Shown here piece by piece: positions 7,934-18,512 of a stretch of DNA of 64,000 bases. Within the stretch, counting starts at the first letter, position 1; each line of letters starts with the position of its first letter. The notes under the pieces are model-generated. The model ran no database searches. It had not been told where the DNA came from and saw only the letters and a program-made list of their open reading frames with translations. The position numbers and the translations under genes were made by a program. The DNA comes from Halobacteriovorax sp. GTDB lineage: Bacteria; Bdellovibrionota; Bacteriovoracia; Bacteriovoracales; Bacteriovoracaceae. The stretch covers positions 1 to 64,000 of the forward strand of contig JAIFLR010000022.1 of the NCBI GenBank assembly GCA_020048985.1, read 5' to 3'.

Positions 7934-8583
7934 CTTAGAGTTCCGTCAACTAAGGTGATTTGTCTTCTGGCCTTGGCGGCAAATTCTTTGTCGTGGGTCA
8001 CATAAATAATCGTTGTGCCCTTCTCTTTATTTATTTTTTCAAATAATTCAATAATCATAAGGCCATTGATGGAATCAAGGTTTCCGGTAGGCTCATCAGC
8101 GAAAATATAAGTTGGCTCCATGATGAGCGCTCTGGCGATGGCCACTCGCTGCTGCTCACCCCCAGAGAGTTCTGAAGGATATCTATTCTCTAATCCCTCA
8201 AGGCCGACTTCTTTGAGAAGTTGCATGGCGAGGGGTCTTCTTTTTTCTAATTCGCGGGCCTTCCTTGCAGGGAGAAGCACATTTTCAGCTGCTGAGAGCT
8301 CTTGAATTAAGTAGTGAAACTGAAAAACAAAACCGATATTTTTATTTCTTAAAGTATAAATCTCTTCTTTGGGGATTTCGGTGACGTTGTGTTTATCATA
8401 AAAAACATCACCCGAAGTCGCTCGATCAAGAGTGGAGATAATGTAGAGGAGGGTACTCTTACCAGAACCAGATCTTCCGACTAATGAAACAAACTCCCCG
8501 TTCTCGATTTTGAGATTGATACTTTTGAGAACAGGATTTTTTGAATTGGGAAAAGTTTTTACCAAGTTTATTGTTTGGATCAT
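7930..8583 (-). CDS. ABC transporter ATP-binding protein (LolD/MacB-like)
   Basis: Walker A GRSGSGKST, LSGGEQQRVAIARAL, Walker B YIFADEPTGNLD. Confidence 0.9.
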   Translation of the reverse strand: MIQTINLVKTFPNSKNPVLKSINLKIENGEFVSLVGRSGSGKSTLLYIISTLDRATSGDVFYDKHNVTEIPKEEIYTLRNKNIGFVFQFHYLIQELSAAENVLLPARKARELEKRRPLAMQLLKEVGLEGLENRYPSELSGGEQQRVAIARALIMEPTYIFADEPTGNLDSINGLMIIELFEKINKEKGTTIIYVTHDKEFAAKARRQITLVDGTLS

Positions 8584-9830
8584 TATTGACCACCTGATCT
8601 GATAATTTCCATCGGTTCCATTTTTCCTGCTTCCCTCGCCGGAATAATAGAGGAGAATACTGAGGAAAGCATGGCAATCCCAAATGCTTTAACATAGATA
8701 ATTGAGTCAAAGGAGATAATCATGGTATTTCCTGGGCCACTCATCCTGCCAGGAACAACTTCAATCTGCGCCATAATGTGACAGATCAGATTGCCGGCAA
8801 ATAATCCAATTACCCCACCAATCAGCCCTAGAACGAGGCCTTGGTTAAAAAAAAGTTTCACAATATCATTTGGTGTAAAACCCATGGATCTCAAAATGGC
8901 GATGTCTCTTTTCTTTTGATTCACGAGAATACTCAAGATGTTATAGATCCCAAAACCTGCAACAACGATAATTGCGATGGTCATTGAGTTTCGGACAATA
9001 TCCTGAGTCTTGAAAACTGATAGTATTGAAGCGGATGACTCTTGCCATGCCAGCACTTTATCGCGCGCTGTAATCTTCCAATCATCGGCTTTAATTTGCG
9101 CTAGATCCGGATTGTATAATTTAACGGCAATATCAGTAATTTCACTTGGGGTTCCCCGCAATTTCTGAGCATCCACCAAGGACATAAAGGCGGTGCCTTC
9201 ATCGATCGGTCTAATCCCCGTTTCAAACGCTCCCACAATCTTGAAGGCTTGAGGGGCCTCGCTGCCTGTGGAAATCAGGATTGTCTCGGATAGCCTTGTT
9301 CCAAGTTGCTCCATGAGTTTGGTGCCAATGATGATTCTGTTGCCAGAATTTCCCATATCTTTAAATGAACCTTGCTTCATGTAGTTTTGAATATTGGTAA
9401 CTTTTATCTGGCGCTCATATTGAGAGCCAATAATTCGTCCGGCTTTAGTCACCTTGGCCTGAGCGAAAATGACTTGTGAAACAACCTGGGGAGAGTAGGC
9501 AGCAACGTCCGGGTCTCGGTCTAATTTATTAAACCATCCAAGTGGATATTCAATTCTTGAAGAGTCCTTTCGTCCTGAAGGAGGAATGAGCCAGAAGACA
9601 TGCTTGGAAGATGGATAAGCGCTCATTTCCTCAGCTGTTAAAATGTCTTCTCGTGAAGAAATTCTAATATGGGCTTCGTTGTTAACGAGTTGCTCTAACA
9701 TGTAAGACTGAAAGCCAAGCATCATGCCGGAAATTGCAACATAAGCCGCGGTACCGATGGTGATACCCAAGAGGATAAGAATGCTTTGTTTTTTTCTCGC
9801 CAATAAATGGCGGAGGCTTAAAAACATCAT
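8583..9830 (-). CDS. ABC transporter permease (FtsX/LolC/MacB-like)
   Basis: N-terminal TM, periplasmic domain, three C-terminal TMs; ILVNQKKRDIAILRSMGFTPNDI motif. Confidence 0.85.
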   Translation of the reverse strand: MMFLSLRHLLARKKQSILILLGITIGTAAYVAISGMMLGFQSYMLEQLVNNEAHIRISSREDILTAEEMSAYPSSKHVFWLIPPSGRKDSSRIEYPLGWFNKLDRDPDVAAYSPQVVSQVIFAQAKVTKAGRIIGSQYERQIKVTNIQNYMKQGSFKDMGNSGNRIIIGTKLMEQLGTRLSETILISTGSEAPQAFKIVGAFETGIRPIDEGTAFMSLVDAQKLRGTPSEITDIAVKLYNPDLAQIKADDWKITARDKVLAWQESSASILSVFKTQDIVRNSMTIAIIVVAGFGIYNILSILVNQKKRDIAILRSMGFTPNDIVKLFFNQGLVLGLIGGVIGLFAGNLICHIMAQIEVVPGRMSGPGNTMIISFDSIIYVKAFGIAMLSSVFSSIIPAREAGKMEPMEIIRSGGQ

Positions 9831-10549
9831 GGTAAAACTATTTCATCTTCAAGAGATAGGGCGGGAGATAAAATCTCAGCTTTTTCCTGATCAACTAAAC
9901 CTAGCTGAACCATCACTTTTTCTTTTTTCTTGTTTCTCACAACTACGATATGACCATTAGCAATGGCTTTGACGGGTAAGAGTGTGACATCTTTTTTCCT
10001 CGCCACTTCAAAAGCAACATCTGCAGACATTCCAGGTAAAACACCCTTGGGCCACTCCTCTATCAATACTTTGGCGATGAATTGATCGTTTTTTGGATAA
10101 ATGGTAGAAATTGTTCCAATCAGTTTTTTATTTCTAAAAAATTCAAAACTGATTTCAGCCTTCATTCCTTTGGATAATTTCATTGCCCCTTGCTGCTCCA
10201 AGGAAACTTCGAGATACAAATGATTAAGGTCAACGAGACTTAAAATAATAGTTTGGGGAAATAGGTTCTCACTAATAACCACGGGAATATCGGTGATCTT
10301 TCCAGAGAAGGGAGCCCCATAGACTGAGCCTTGATCAGTTAAAAAAAGTTTCTGACCTTTCTTCACGTCCTGACCTTCAACAACATAAAATTCTTTTACT
10401 GATGAGAGAATCGCTGCTTTCGCGTCATAGGTATATTCGGATTTGATAATGCCCAAACCGTATACTGCTTCTATGACTTCACCCTTCACGGGATGCACGG
10501 TCGTCTTGTTGCATGAAATAAAAAGTAAGAGAATTAAGAACTTGAACAT
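9827..10549 (-). CDS. HlyD/MacA-like periplasmic adaptor lipoprotein
   Basis: Lipobox LLLFISCNK; biotinyl-lipoyl-like VVEGQDVKKGQKLFLTD; adjacent to ABC permease. Confidence 0.75.
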   Translation of the reverse strand: MFKFLILLLFISCNKTTVHPVKGEVIEAVYGLGIIKSEYTYDAKAAILSSVKEFYVVEGQDVKKGQKLFLTDQGSVYGAPFSGKITDIPVVISENLFPQTIILSLVDLNHLYLEVSLEQQGAMKLSKGMKAEISFEFFRNKKLIGTISTIYPKNDQFIAKVLIEEWPKGVLPGMSADVAFEVARKKDVTLLPVKAIANGHIVVVRNKKKEKVMVQLGLVDQEKAEILSPALSLEDEIVLP

Positions 10550-10612
10550 GACCGTCTCCTGAGGGTGTAGAGGCAGGTCAATTTATACAATATAATTGTT
10601 AACTATATAATC

Positions 10613-11677
10613 TCAAAATAGCTTAAGTTTCTCACGAATGAGGTTTTCAACATCTGACACGCCTAAATGAAGAGTTGTTTCTATCCATTGGGTCAAATCC
10701 AGAGGAAGAGGGGCAATGAAGTGCATAAGATCGTCTGCGGGGTAGGATAATTTTAGCGCCACTGCGTGAAGCGCCTGCCGAGGTATCTGCATCTTGGCGT
10801 GGTCGTCTTGGGTTGCAGTAAAATCTTTGAAGCGCATAAAAATGCTAGAGTCACCATTGTAGAGTTTGTCTCCCAGTAAGGGATAGCCATTACAGGCAGC
10901 GTGGACACGAATTTGGTGCTGGCGGCCACTCAAAGGAAAGGCCAGGGCCAGGACATAATTATCTTTTTCCAGTACCAGTTCAAAATGAGTTTCAGCATCC
11001 TTCCCCTCCTCTGACAATTCATCATAGGAGCTGATTAAGCCGCGAGGAATAGCGTTTTCATCTCTTCCAAGTCGCTCCTTAGCAGTGAATGGAAAGGCTT
11101 TGGCGTTTGGATTTTTGTGAGCAACCAGAAAGTAGCATTTCTTAACCTTATCTTCTTCAAAGAGAAGACTCACTTTTTGTGAGACCTTGGGATTTTTTCC
11201 GAGCATCAAAATTCCAGAAGTTTCTCGGTCAAGGCGATGAATCGAATGCATGGTGTGCTTATAAATGGTTTCATAAAAAACAGTGGCGCAGTAAAAAAGG
11301 TTTTTGCCCGCTGGGTGAGTAATCATAAAAGGAGGTTTATTAATCACCAACAGGCCCGCGTCTTCAAAAATGATGCTTGGCTCTTGATCACGAGGAACAA
11401 CCTCGCCATGCCAGTATTCATCTTCGATCATGCCATCATTGTGAGTTGTAACAGTTACTCGTTCACCAAAATGGACTTTTACACTGGATTTATGTGGAGG
11501 GGTTCTTCCGCTAATAACGACTTCACCCTTTTCAATTTTCTTCTTTAGAAACTGCCTTGAAAGGGTCGGCATCTGAGTCATGACAAACTGATCAAGTCGT
11601 AAATTATCATGCTCATTGAGAACAGGATAACTTACGACATATTTTTCAGTGGTAAAGGATTTTTCTATTTCACTCAT
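10613..11677 (-). CDS. RluA-family pseudouridine synthase
   Basis: S4-like N-terminus; SIHRLDRETSGILMLGKN; SGRQHQIRVH. Confidence 0.9.
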   Translation of the reverse strand: MSEIEKSFTTEKYVVSYPVLNEHDNLRLDQFVMTQMPTLSRQFLKKKIEKGEVVISGRTPPHKSSVKVHFGERVTVTTHNDGMIEDEYWHGEVVPRDQEPSIIFEDAGLLVINKPPFMITHPAGKNLFYCATVFYETIYKHTMHSIHRLDRETSGILMLGKNPKVSQKVSLLFEEDKVKKCYFLVAHKNPNAKAFPFTAKERLGRDENAIPRGLISSYDELSEEGKDAETHFELVLEKDNYVLALAFPLSGRQHQIRVHAACNGYPLLGDKLYNGDSSIFMRFKDFTATQDDHAKMQIPRQALHAVALKLSYPADDLMHFIAPLPLDLTQWIETTLHLGVSDVENLIREKLKLF

Positions 11678-13950
11678 CTCTGAGTGTCATAGCGCATTTT
11701 TAACAGATGTTGAAGTGATGAAATCGCCCCGTTCTCAGAATAATGGTACTTTTTCTGAAGAGTATCAATAATTCCTGTAATTTGGTCTTTAACTGTTATT
11801 TCCAGACCATTTCGAGTGCCCTCATGCTTTTCAGCAAGGTAAAGCACGAGATTCTTACCAATTTTATCGATCACCTTCTTCTGTTCCTTTCGATAAGACT
11901 CTTGAAGTAAGTGGACTAGGTCTTCAAAGACCTCACTGTAAACGATAGGTTTTCCACGATTGTCCAAAGCATAAGCACCAAGGCGGGCTATGAGGTTAGA
12001 GCGGAATTTTTCCGGAGCCTCAGACATATGAACGTTGGACTCAAATTCATTGATAAAATATGAATCCGGCGTTTCAAACTTTCCGGTTACTGTATTCTTG
12101 GTTTTCTCGCCCTTTATAACAGCATTAATGCTCATTATGTATTTTGAAACATAATCTTCATAAGAGCGATCATCAACTAATCCCAAAGATTCTCTGACTT
12201 CTGTATCTAACAGATTGAGGCAATAGGCTTCAATCATGTCTAGGGCCTTCGATGGGTGATGATATTCACCCTGAGGCGAAATATTGAGGAAATCAAATTC
12301 GGCTTTTTTCTCATTCAGGTTTCTGAGGTACTCGACAACTTCAATAAAAGTTACACTCTTGTGAGAGTAAGCCAGATCATAAATGAATTGTTTTACTTCA
12401 CGGGGAGAAATACCAAATTTACCTTCATACATGGAGTCGTTGTCGTATTCGTTTTGAATCTCATCAATGCTCATTTTAAGCAGCTGTCTGGATTCAGAAT
12501 CAAAGGAATCAGGTGTCTCTTTATCAGAATAAAGCAGACACTTTTCGAGCGGTGATAAGGCTTCTGCAATTTTGCCAAGCTTTTCGTCTTTGTAGTTTTT
12601 GCCAATTGGAGCACGCATCCTTGTCATGACAGACCATAAACAGAGGGCCGACAGGGAATGTGGTTCAAAGGAAGCTTGTTCTTTTAATTTGTTTATTTGA
12701 TCGTGGTAAATCTTCTCTTCCTCTTTGTGACTCATGAGGTAGGGGACTTTGAGGAAATTAAACCGACCCTTAAATGAGTTAAAATCCGGGTGTTGCTTGA
12801 AGGCAGCAAAATGGATTTCGTTGGATGATCCAATGAAGAAAATATCTAGTTCTGTTAAAATTCCATGGAGGTTGATGGTTTTTGATTCCATCGTCATTAA
12901 GAGATATTTAAATGTATCGAGTGGTCTCTTTAGAAGGTCGGAGAATTCAAGAATTCCTCTATTGGCCAGAACGACTTCTCCTGTAATTGAAAACAGGTTG
13001 AGCGATTGAAGGCTGGGCGGAAGCGAGGCAAGCCTTCTGTCCATGGTGATTTGCTGCAAATTTGCGTCGACATGGAGCTGAGGCTCAATGGTAGTTGCAC
13101 CTATTGAATAACGTCGGTTGATAAAAAGTCTCTCAACTCTGATGTGTTTAAATACCTCACGGTAATCACCCTTATAGTTTTTCAAGAGTGCATCAAAAAT
13201 GAGTCTATTCCTCTGAGAAAGGTCACCGTTATAGAGATAGCTCTTTTTAACTTCCTCTAAGCGGTTTTGATCTTTTTTAAAGGCATCTTCTATTAGCTTT
13301 TGGCGTGTTTTAATCGGTATCAGTAGAAGCGGATGATCTTTCAGCTCTGACGTGATGATGGCGCTGATATCTTTATCTTCAAGGAATGCGTAAGAATTGA
13401 GATTTTTATCTGAAGTTCCTCCACCTAGTCCGAGTGATCCTTTTACAAACTGATCAATCGGAAAAATCCAGTTAAATGAAAAGAGTGACCCCTCATCAGA
13501 TGCTGCGTAATCTTCGGTCGAGAGCATGATCTTTTTAATTAGACTAGATTTTGATGAGCCATTTGGGCCGATGAGAAGAATGAACTTATTGTTAAATCCT
13601 TCTTCCATAAAGTTTTGAAGAAATTGATAAATTCTATTTTGGGTTTTGATTTGACCGTGGACCGGAGGAGCATCTGAATGCTCTCTGGTGAAAAGCTTAA
13701 AGCTTCCATTCGGATTTTTTCCGAAATAGTCGAACATATCTCGTAGGTAGATATTTGTTGGTCGTAACTCTTTTTGAGGGTGCTTCTCAAAGAGGTTCAT
13801 GTAGTCATCAAACGCTAAGAGATTAACGTAACGACCTTCTTCTTTATTTACTTCTTCCATCCATTTCATATAACCTGATCCTGTGAATAGGGATTCTTCC
13901 ATTATACCAAAGATCATCGTGATCTTGGGTTTTCTTACTGTTATAGGCAT
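11674..13950 (-). CDS. prkA: PrkA-family serine protein kinase/AAA protein
   Basis: ILLIGPNGSSKSSLIKKI; overall PrkA-like organisation; alternative starts at 13902 or 13869. Confidence 0.75.
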   Translation of the reverse strand: MPITVRKPKITMIFGIMEESLFTGSGYMKWMEEVNKEEGRYVNLLAFDDYMNLFEKHPQKELRPTNIYLRDMFDYFGKNPNGSFKLFTREHSDAPPVHGQIKTQNRIYQFLQNFMEEGFNNKFILLIGPNGSSKSSLIKKIMLSTEDYAASDEGSLFSFNWIFPIDQFVKGSLGLGGGTSDKNLNSYAFLEDKDISAIITSELKDHPLLLIPIKTRQKLIEDAFKKDQNRLEEVKKSYLYNGDLSQRNRLIFDALLKNYKGDYREVFKHIRVERLFINRRYSIGATTIEPQLHVDANLQQITMDRRLASLPPSLQSLNLFSITGEVVLANRGILEFSDLLKRPLDTFKYLLMTMESKTINLHGILTELDIFFIGSSNEIHFAAFKQHPDFNSFKGRFNFLKVPYLMSHKEEEKIYHDQINKLKEQASFEPHSLSALCLWSVMTRMRAPIGKNYKDEKLGKIAEALSPLEKCLLYSDKETPDSFDSESRQLLKMSIDEIQNEYDNDSMYEGKFGISPREVKQFIYDLAYSHKSVTFIEVVEYLRNLNEKKAEFDFLNISPQGEYHHPSKALDMIEAYCLNLLDTEVRESLGLVDDRSYEDYVSKYIMSINAVIKGEKTKNTVTGKFETPDSYFINEFESNVHMSEAPEKFRSNLIARLGAYALDNRGKPIVYSEVFEDLVHLLQESYRKEQKKVIDKIGKNLVLYLAEKHEGTRNGLEITVKDQITGIIDTLQKKYHYSENGAISSLQHLLKMRYDTQR

Positions 13951-15112
13951 AATTTTGCTTTTCTTTCGGCCTAGACCGGAAACTCGTCGACAATCTCAGC
14001 GCCCTATAACCTCTGAAAAGCTTTTTGCTCAGGTGATCCAAGCCGCTCAGCCACAAATTCAAAAACTTTGGGAAGAAGGAGACCGCTTCATAGGCAATCA
14101 TGGTCTAAAATGTGATTCTGACATACTTTTTAAACAAAATGTTGGCCGCAGTTACTACCAGTGTCAGCCTCATTTTTGGCAATGTTATTGGTCCGGAGGA
14201 GTCAAAAAAGATCCGGCTTTAAAAATAGAGATGTTTGGTCAAACTTTCCATATTCGCGCTAAGGCCAGCTTCCAACCCATTGAGGCCTATTCACCTGCAC
14301 CCCGTTATTACGAAATCCTCAGAGGTCCATACCAGGGCCTGAATTTTCATTATGGAGCTCTCATCGAGCTTAGCATGGATGAAGTCCCAGATATGACATG
14401 GCCGGTGGTTTTAACTGACACTTGTCGGGATGTGTATTTGCCTGAGCGTATCTATGGTTATGGAAAAAATGACAGTAAAAAAAATAAAGATTTTATCTGG
14501 GATAACTTTGATCGTAAGATTTTTATCGATAAATTCTATGTCTCAAATCAACAAGCGAATGAATGGCGAATTTTAACGGGTCTCCCTAATAAAATTGTTA
14601 CTGATAAATCAAAGTGGGCCTTGCCTTCTCTTTTGAATTCTCAAGATCAAAAAAAGTATTGTTCGTTTTGGGGTAAAAGAGTTTTAGAGGCGAAACTTTT
14701 TGATGCCGCCACCATGACCCCTTCTGACCTTAAAAATCCCTTAGCGGATAGAGTTCAGCGACCTCAAACTCCTTGGCAAAGGGACATTGGTAAAAGTTTT
14801 TTAGGTATGGCGCGGATAAATTCTGACTATCAACTCACACCTCTGGATTGTCAGCTCGCTCAAGTCAAAGGATGCCAGGAGAAATATTTCTCAACTGACT
14901 CAGTTACATGGATGGGAATTAATTATGCTCTGGGATTTTATCCGGAAGCCCTAATCAATTTTATCGAACCAAATAAGAACCTTAAACTCTCATCAAAATT
15001 TCATCCACCAGAGGCGGGCGTGCATGAATTGGGGATTCGAGGTAAGTGGGATGGCAAGCTTGATCCAAGTTTGCCTGTAGCTTTTAGATGCTACGAAGAG
15101 GTCTCATTATGA
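13883..15112 (+). CDS. Membrane-anchored divergent formylglycine-generating-enzyme (SUMF1)-like protein
   Basis: N-terminal TM; FYVSNQQANEWR...YCSFWGKRVLEAKLFDAATM and terminal VAFRCYEE resemble degenerate FGE motifs. Confidence 0.5.
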   Translation: MNRDSSIIPKIIVILGFLTVIGIILLFFRPRPETRRQSQRPITSEKLFAQVIQAAQPQIQKLWEEGDRFIGNHGLKCDSDILFKQNVGRSYYQCQPHFWQCYWSGGVKKDPALKIEMFGQTFHIRAKASFQPIEAYSPAPRYYEILRGPYQGLNFHYGALIELSMDEVPDMTWPVVLTDTCRDVYLPERIYGYGKNDSKKNKDFIWDNFDRKIFIDKFYVSNQQANEWRILTGLPNKIVTDKSKWALPSLLNSQDQKKYCSFWGKRVLEAKLFDAATMTPSDLKNPLADRVQRPQTPWQRDIGKSFLGMARINSDYQLTPLDCQLAQVKGCQEKYFSTDSVTWMGINYALGFYPEALINFIEPNKNLKLSSKFHPPEAGVHELGIRGKWDGKLDPSLPVAFRCYEEVSL

Positions 15113-15930
15113 TTCTTTATCTGTGCTTGATTTTTGCTAATCTGGTTTACGCAGACCCAACATGGAAATGGTCTAACGCGATCAAAGTTGTGGAGAAACA
15201 CGAATTTTACAAAGATAATGAAATTATCATCAAACCGAAAAACTCCTGGCAAACCTTGTTTGCTGTTCTTTACCATGATTCAAATTTAAAAACGCTTAAA
15301 GATTGCGTTTATTATTTGGTTCCAGGTGAGGAAACTGGAAAACTAAAAATTAAAACCATGGTGGCAGAGAACAAATGTGAAACTCATCTCTATCAACCGG
15401 GGGATCAGGAGTGGGAAGGAGTTAAGGCGCTTCAATACTCTATTAATCATAATTCCTTAAGTCTTAGTTTAACCAATGCGAAGTACCAGATTGAGAAATG
15501 GGATGTTCCTTTATTTAATGTATTTGAAAATCCTACGCCCAAAGGTTTGATGTCCTCGGCTGAATACCGCTCACCTAAAATAATATATTTAACACCCTAT
15601 AAAGGTGAGTTAAAAGTAAGACCAATAAGAGGTGTTGCCTTAGCTGATAAACAACTTTGTCATGATATTGGCGAAAATTGCCAAGAGAAGTCTCCCTCCG
15701 TTTGTGGCCAATGTTCAGAAGGGTGGTACGAAACTCCCAACGGATGTTCTCAGGGTCCTAAGTATTGCGGCTCGCTTGAATGTGGAAAGAAAAATCAGAT
15801 TGCTTGCCGCAGAGGCATGAAGTATCAGGGTACTATAACAGAAAATATTTGTGTGAATAATTCCGGTTTTGCTTACTGCGCGAAGGGATTTACCCTACAT
15901 TGTCAGGGGGATTTACCTTACTGCCTGTGA
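15109..15930 (+). CDS. Secreted Cys-rich hypothetical protein
   Basis: Signal peptide MILYLCLIFANLVYA; C-terminal Cys-rich CGQCSEGWYETPNGCSQGPKYCGSLECGKK. Confidence 0.55.
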   Translation: MILYLCLIFANLVYADPTWKWSNAIKVVEKHEFYKDNEIIIKPKNSWQTLFAVLYHDSNLKTLKDCVYYLVPGEETGKLKIKTMVAENKCETHLYQPGDQEWEGVKALQYSINHNSLSLSLTNAKYQIEKWDVPLFNVFENPTPKGLMSSAEYRSPKIIYLTPYKGELKVRPIRGVALADKQLCHDIGENCQEKSPSVCGQCSEGWYETPNGCSQGPKYCGSLECGKKNQIACRRGMKYQGTITENICVNNSGFAYCAKGFTLHCQGDLPYCL

Positions 15931-17559
15931 AGCGGACATCGAAGTTGATACACCGTCCTTCATCATCTCCGGCTCGCTCCATGAAGCATTATTCAAAGTA
16001 ATATTCCCAGATCTCTGTATCATTTTTCTGAGACTAGGATGTCTCTGGGCGACGTCGATATCAGTCAATATTTTATAGTCTTTTCCAACTTCAATTGGTG
16101 AGCCTTGGATGCTTATTTCAAGGCCTCTTTCATTCAGTTTAAAGGGTGAGGGCTTCCAGTTAGCTGCCTGACCCTGATTATACTCATCTTCCAGGATTTC
16201 TAGGACCTCAGATCCTTTTAATGAAATGAGAACTAACTTGGTATTTCCTGACCCCGAATTAGTATAAGAAATATCCCCACTGTAGAAATCAATAATCGAT
16301 TGTATGTTTTTGGGGACAGTGAATGTTTGATTTGAATTGCCTTTGAGGAAAGAGTGAAACTTTTGCTGAACCGAGGCATCAGGCTCAACTTTTTCACCAA
16401 GGAAAAATGCCGGCATTCTTGCCTTGTGATCAACAGAGGAATCTTCTGTGTAACAGTCATTTGTCTCTTTGAAAAATTCCTGACAAAACGAAACTGGCTG
16501 GTGAACAATCGTTTTATCCCGACGAAGTTTTCTCGTGTTTATGTCTACAAAAAGCTCTGCATAAGAAAAACTCTTACCATCCTCAAATCCACTTAATACG
16601 AGATTGGTATTTATAATGTTGGCGTTTTTTTGGTGAGTGCGGCCGCCAATAACAACATCCACCAGCCCTGGTGGGAGTCTGTTGAGATATTCACCCATTT
16701 GGCCGGAGAGATCACAAATACCTTTTCTTTCAGGTTCAAAATTCACTTTAGAAAGAGGAAGTTTTAAATCTTGTGCTATTTCCTCTCCACATTTTAAGCC
16801 CTGGTGAGTGAGTACGACGATGATCTCGGCCCCTAAGGATCTTAGTAGACGCGAATGCCTAAGAGTGGACCTGAGCATTCCTTCAAAATAAAATCCGACT
16901 CGATTATCTAGGGGAGTAAATTCAATAATGTCGTCCGGAATGAGACCCAGGATGCCCACTTTAACTCCGTTCACTTCACGAATCAGGTAGGGTAAAGTCC
17001 CTGGCCATTCAACAACCCGGGATGTTTTAAGATCATAGAGGTTGCTGAGTATGAGAGGGACCTTTGATTTAACCGCAAAGCTTTTAAAGAAATCCGAACT
17101 AGAATGATATTTAGAAGGAAGTTTCAAGTTAAAATCATTGAGACCAACAGTGATAGCGTCGTAGCCCAAGGTGGAGTAAAAATCAGAGATAAAATTAATT
17201 TCCTTCGTTTTGCTAGAAAAAATATCACCTGAATCAAGTAGTAAAATCTGACCATACTGCTGACGAAGAATTTTAAAATAGCTGCTGATAAAGTCGACTC
17301 CGCCTAAACGAATGGACTGCTTTTCTTTTTGATGATTATCCTTGAAGGAAAATTCACTGGATTCATAATGACCATGGATATCGTTTGTCGCTGCAATAAT
17401 AACTCTTTTGAAATCCTTGGAATTACTGTTTTTCGGAGAATCTGGTTCAGAGTAGAGTTCAGTATGACCACTTTTGGTTTGGTTCTCTAATTGGCTTTTT
17501 TTAAAAGAACATGACGAGAAAGCGACTAGCAGTATTAAAAAGATGGGTTTCATATCCAA
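15913..17559 (-). CDS. 5'-nucleotidase/UshA-like metallophosphatase lipoprotein
   Basis: Lipobox AFSSCSF; ATNDIHGHYE; LLLDSGDIFSS; VVLTHQG. Confidence 0.8.
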   Translation of the reverse strand: MDMKPIFLILLVAFSSCSFKKSQLENQTKSGHTELYSEPDSPKNSNSKDFKRVIIAATNDIHGHYESSEFSFKDNHQKEKQSIRLGGVDFISSYFKILRQQYGQILLLDSGDIFSSKTKEINFISDFYSTLGYDAITVGLNDFNLKLPSKYHSSSDFFKSFAVKSKVPLILSNLYDLKTSRVVEWPGTLPYLIREVNGVKVGILGLIPDDIIEFTPLDNRVGFYFEGMLRSTLRHSRLLRSLGAEIIVVLTHQGLKCGEEIAQDLKLPLSKVNFEPERKGICDLSGQMGEYLNRLPPGLVDVVIGGRTHQKNANIINTNLVLSGFEDGKSFSYAELFVDINTRKLRRDKTIVHQPVSFCQEFFKETNDCYTEDSSVDHKARMPAFFLGEKVEPDASVQQKFHSFLKGNSNQTFTVPKNIQSIIDFYSGDISYTNSGSGNTKLVLISLKGSEVLEILEDEYNQGQAANWKPSPFKLNERGLEISIQGSPIEVGKDYKILTDIDVAQRHPSLRKMIQRSGNITLNNASWSEPEMMKDGVSTSMSASQAVR

Positions 17560-17666
17560 TTATTATAAGTCCACTTCGTGACCGCTACTATCTTAAAAAT
17601 ATAATTCCGTGTAAAAAACTCGGACGTTTGGTAGGATAGGTAAAATTCTTACAAAGTGAGCAATCG

Positions 17667-18512
17667 ATGAGGAAAGTTTTAATTACGGGAGCAACTTCAG
17701 GTTTTGGAAAGCTTTTGGTTGATGCCTTCTTAGCTAATGGGGACTTTGTCATTGCAACAGGCAGGAATTTAAACTCGCGGAAAGAATTATTTGAAATCGA
17801 AAGAGTAAAGTACTCCAGACATTTTCTTGAAATAGACTTGGATGTAACTAAACCCGATGAAATTCAAAGCGCTGCCACTTTGGTCCTGGAGAAATTGGGC
17901 CAGCTGGATATTGTTATCAATAATGCGGGCTTTGGTCTATTCGGTGCGCTGGAGGACATCAAAGAAGAAGAAATTCGCTATCAGATGGAAGTTAATTTCT
18001 TTGGAACTGTCGCTGTGACCAGAGCCTTTTTGCCAATGCTTAGAATTGCAAAGGGTAAAATTTTTAACTTTTCCTCAGTCTTCGGTTTTATGGGATTTCC
18101 ACTCACTAGTCTATATTGTGCCAGTAAATTTGCTGTCGAGGGACTCACCGAATCTTTACGAGGAGAACTAGCTCCCCACGGAGTGCAGGTTTGTTTAATT
18201 GAGCCTGGGGGGTACCGCACTAATTTTGGTAAAAACCTGAGCTGGAGTTTATCTGATCCCTCTTCAATTTATGCCCTTCAAATGAAAAACTATCAAATGG
18301 TTCACGAGATGTTTTCTAAGAAAAAGCCTCAGGAGCCGGATGAAGTCTCGAGAGGAGTTCTCAAGTTATCCAAGCTGAAAAGGTTGCCGATGAGAAAGGT
18401 TTTTGGACAGGATGGAGTTCTGAGTTATCTCATGAGAACCTTCATACCTAGTTCTCTCTATTTTTCCATTCTGGATTTTTATTATAAGAAAACCTTTCTT
18501 AGAAAGATTTGA
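17667..18512 (+). CDS. Short-chain dehydrogenase/reductase
   Basis: ITGATSGFGK, NNAGFG, YCASKFAVEG. Confidence 0.9.
   Translation: MRKVLITGATSGFGKLLVDAFLANGDFVIATGRNLNSRKELFEIERVKYSRHFLEIDLDVTKPDEIQSAATLVLEKLGQLDIVINNAGFGLFGALEDIKEEEIRYQMEVNFFGTVAVTRAFLPMLRIAKGKIFNFSSVFGFMGFPLTSLYCASKFAVEGLTESLRGELAPHGVQVCLIEPGGYRTNFGKNLSWSLSDPSSIYALQMKNYQMVHEMFSKKKPQEPDEVSRGVLKLSKLKRLPMRKVFGQDGVLSYLMRTFIPSSLYFSILDFYYKKTFLRKI

Noticed and set aside
7930-10549. Novel exporter
   Set aside because: ATPase, FtsX-type permease and HlyD-like lipoprotein form an ordinary MacAB/Lol-like arrangement.
11237-13009. Antisense ORFs 11237-11548, 12256-12555, 12749-13009
   Set aside because: Antisense to well-supported rluA-like and prkA-like genes; no RBS or motif support.
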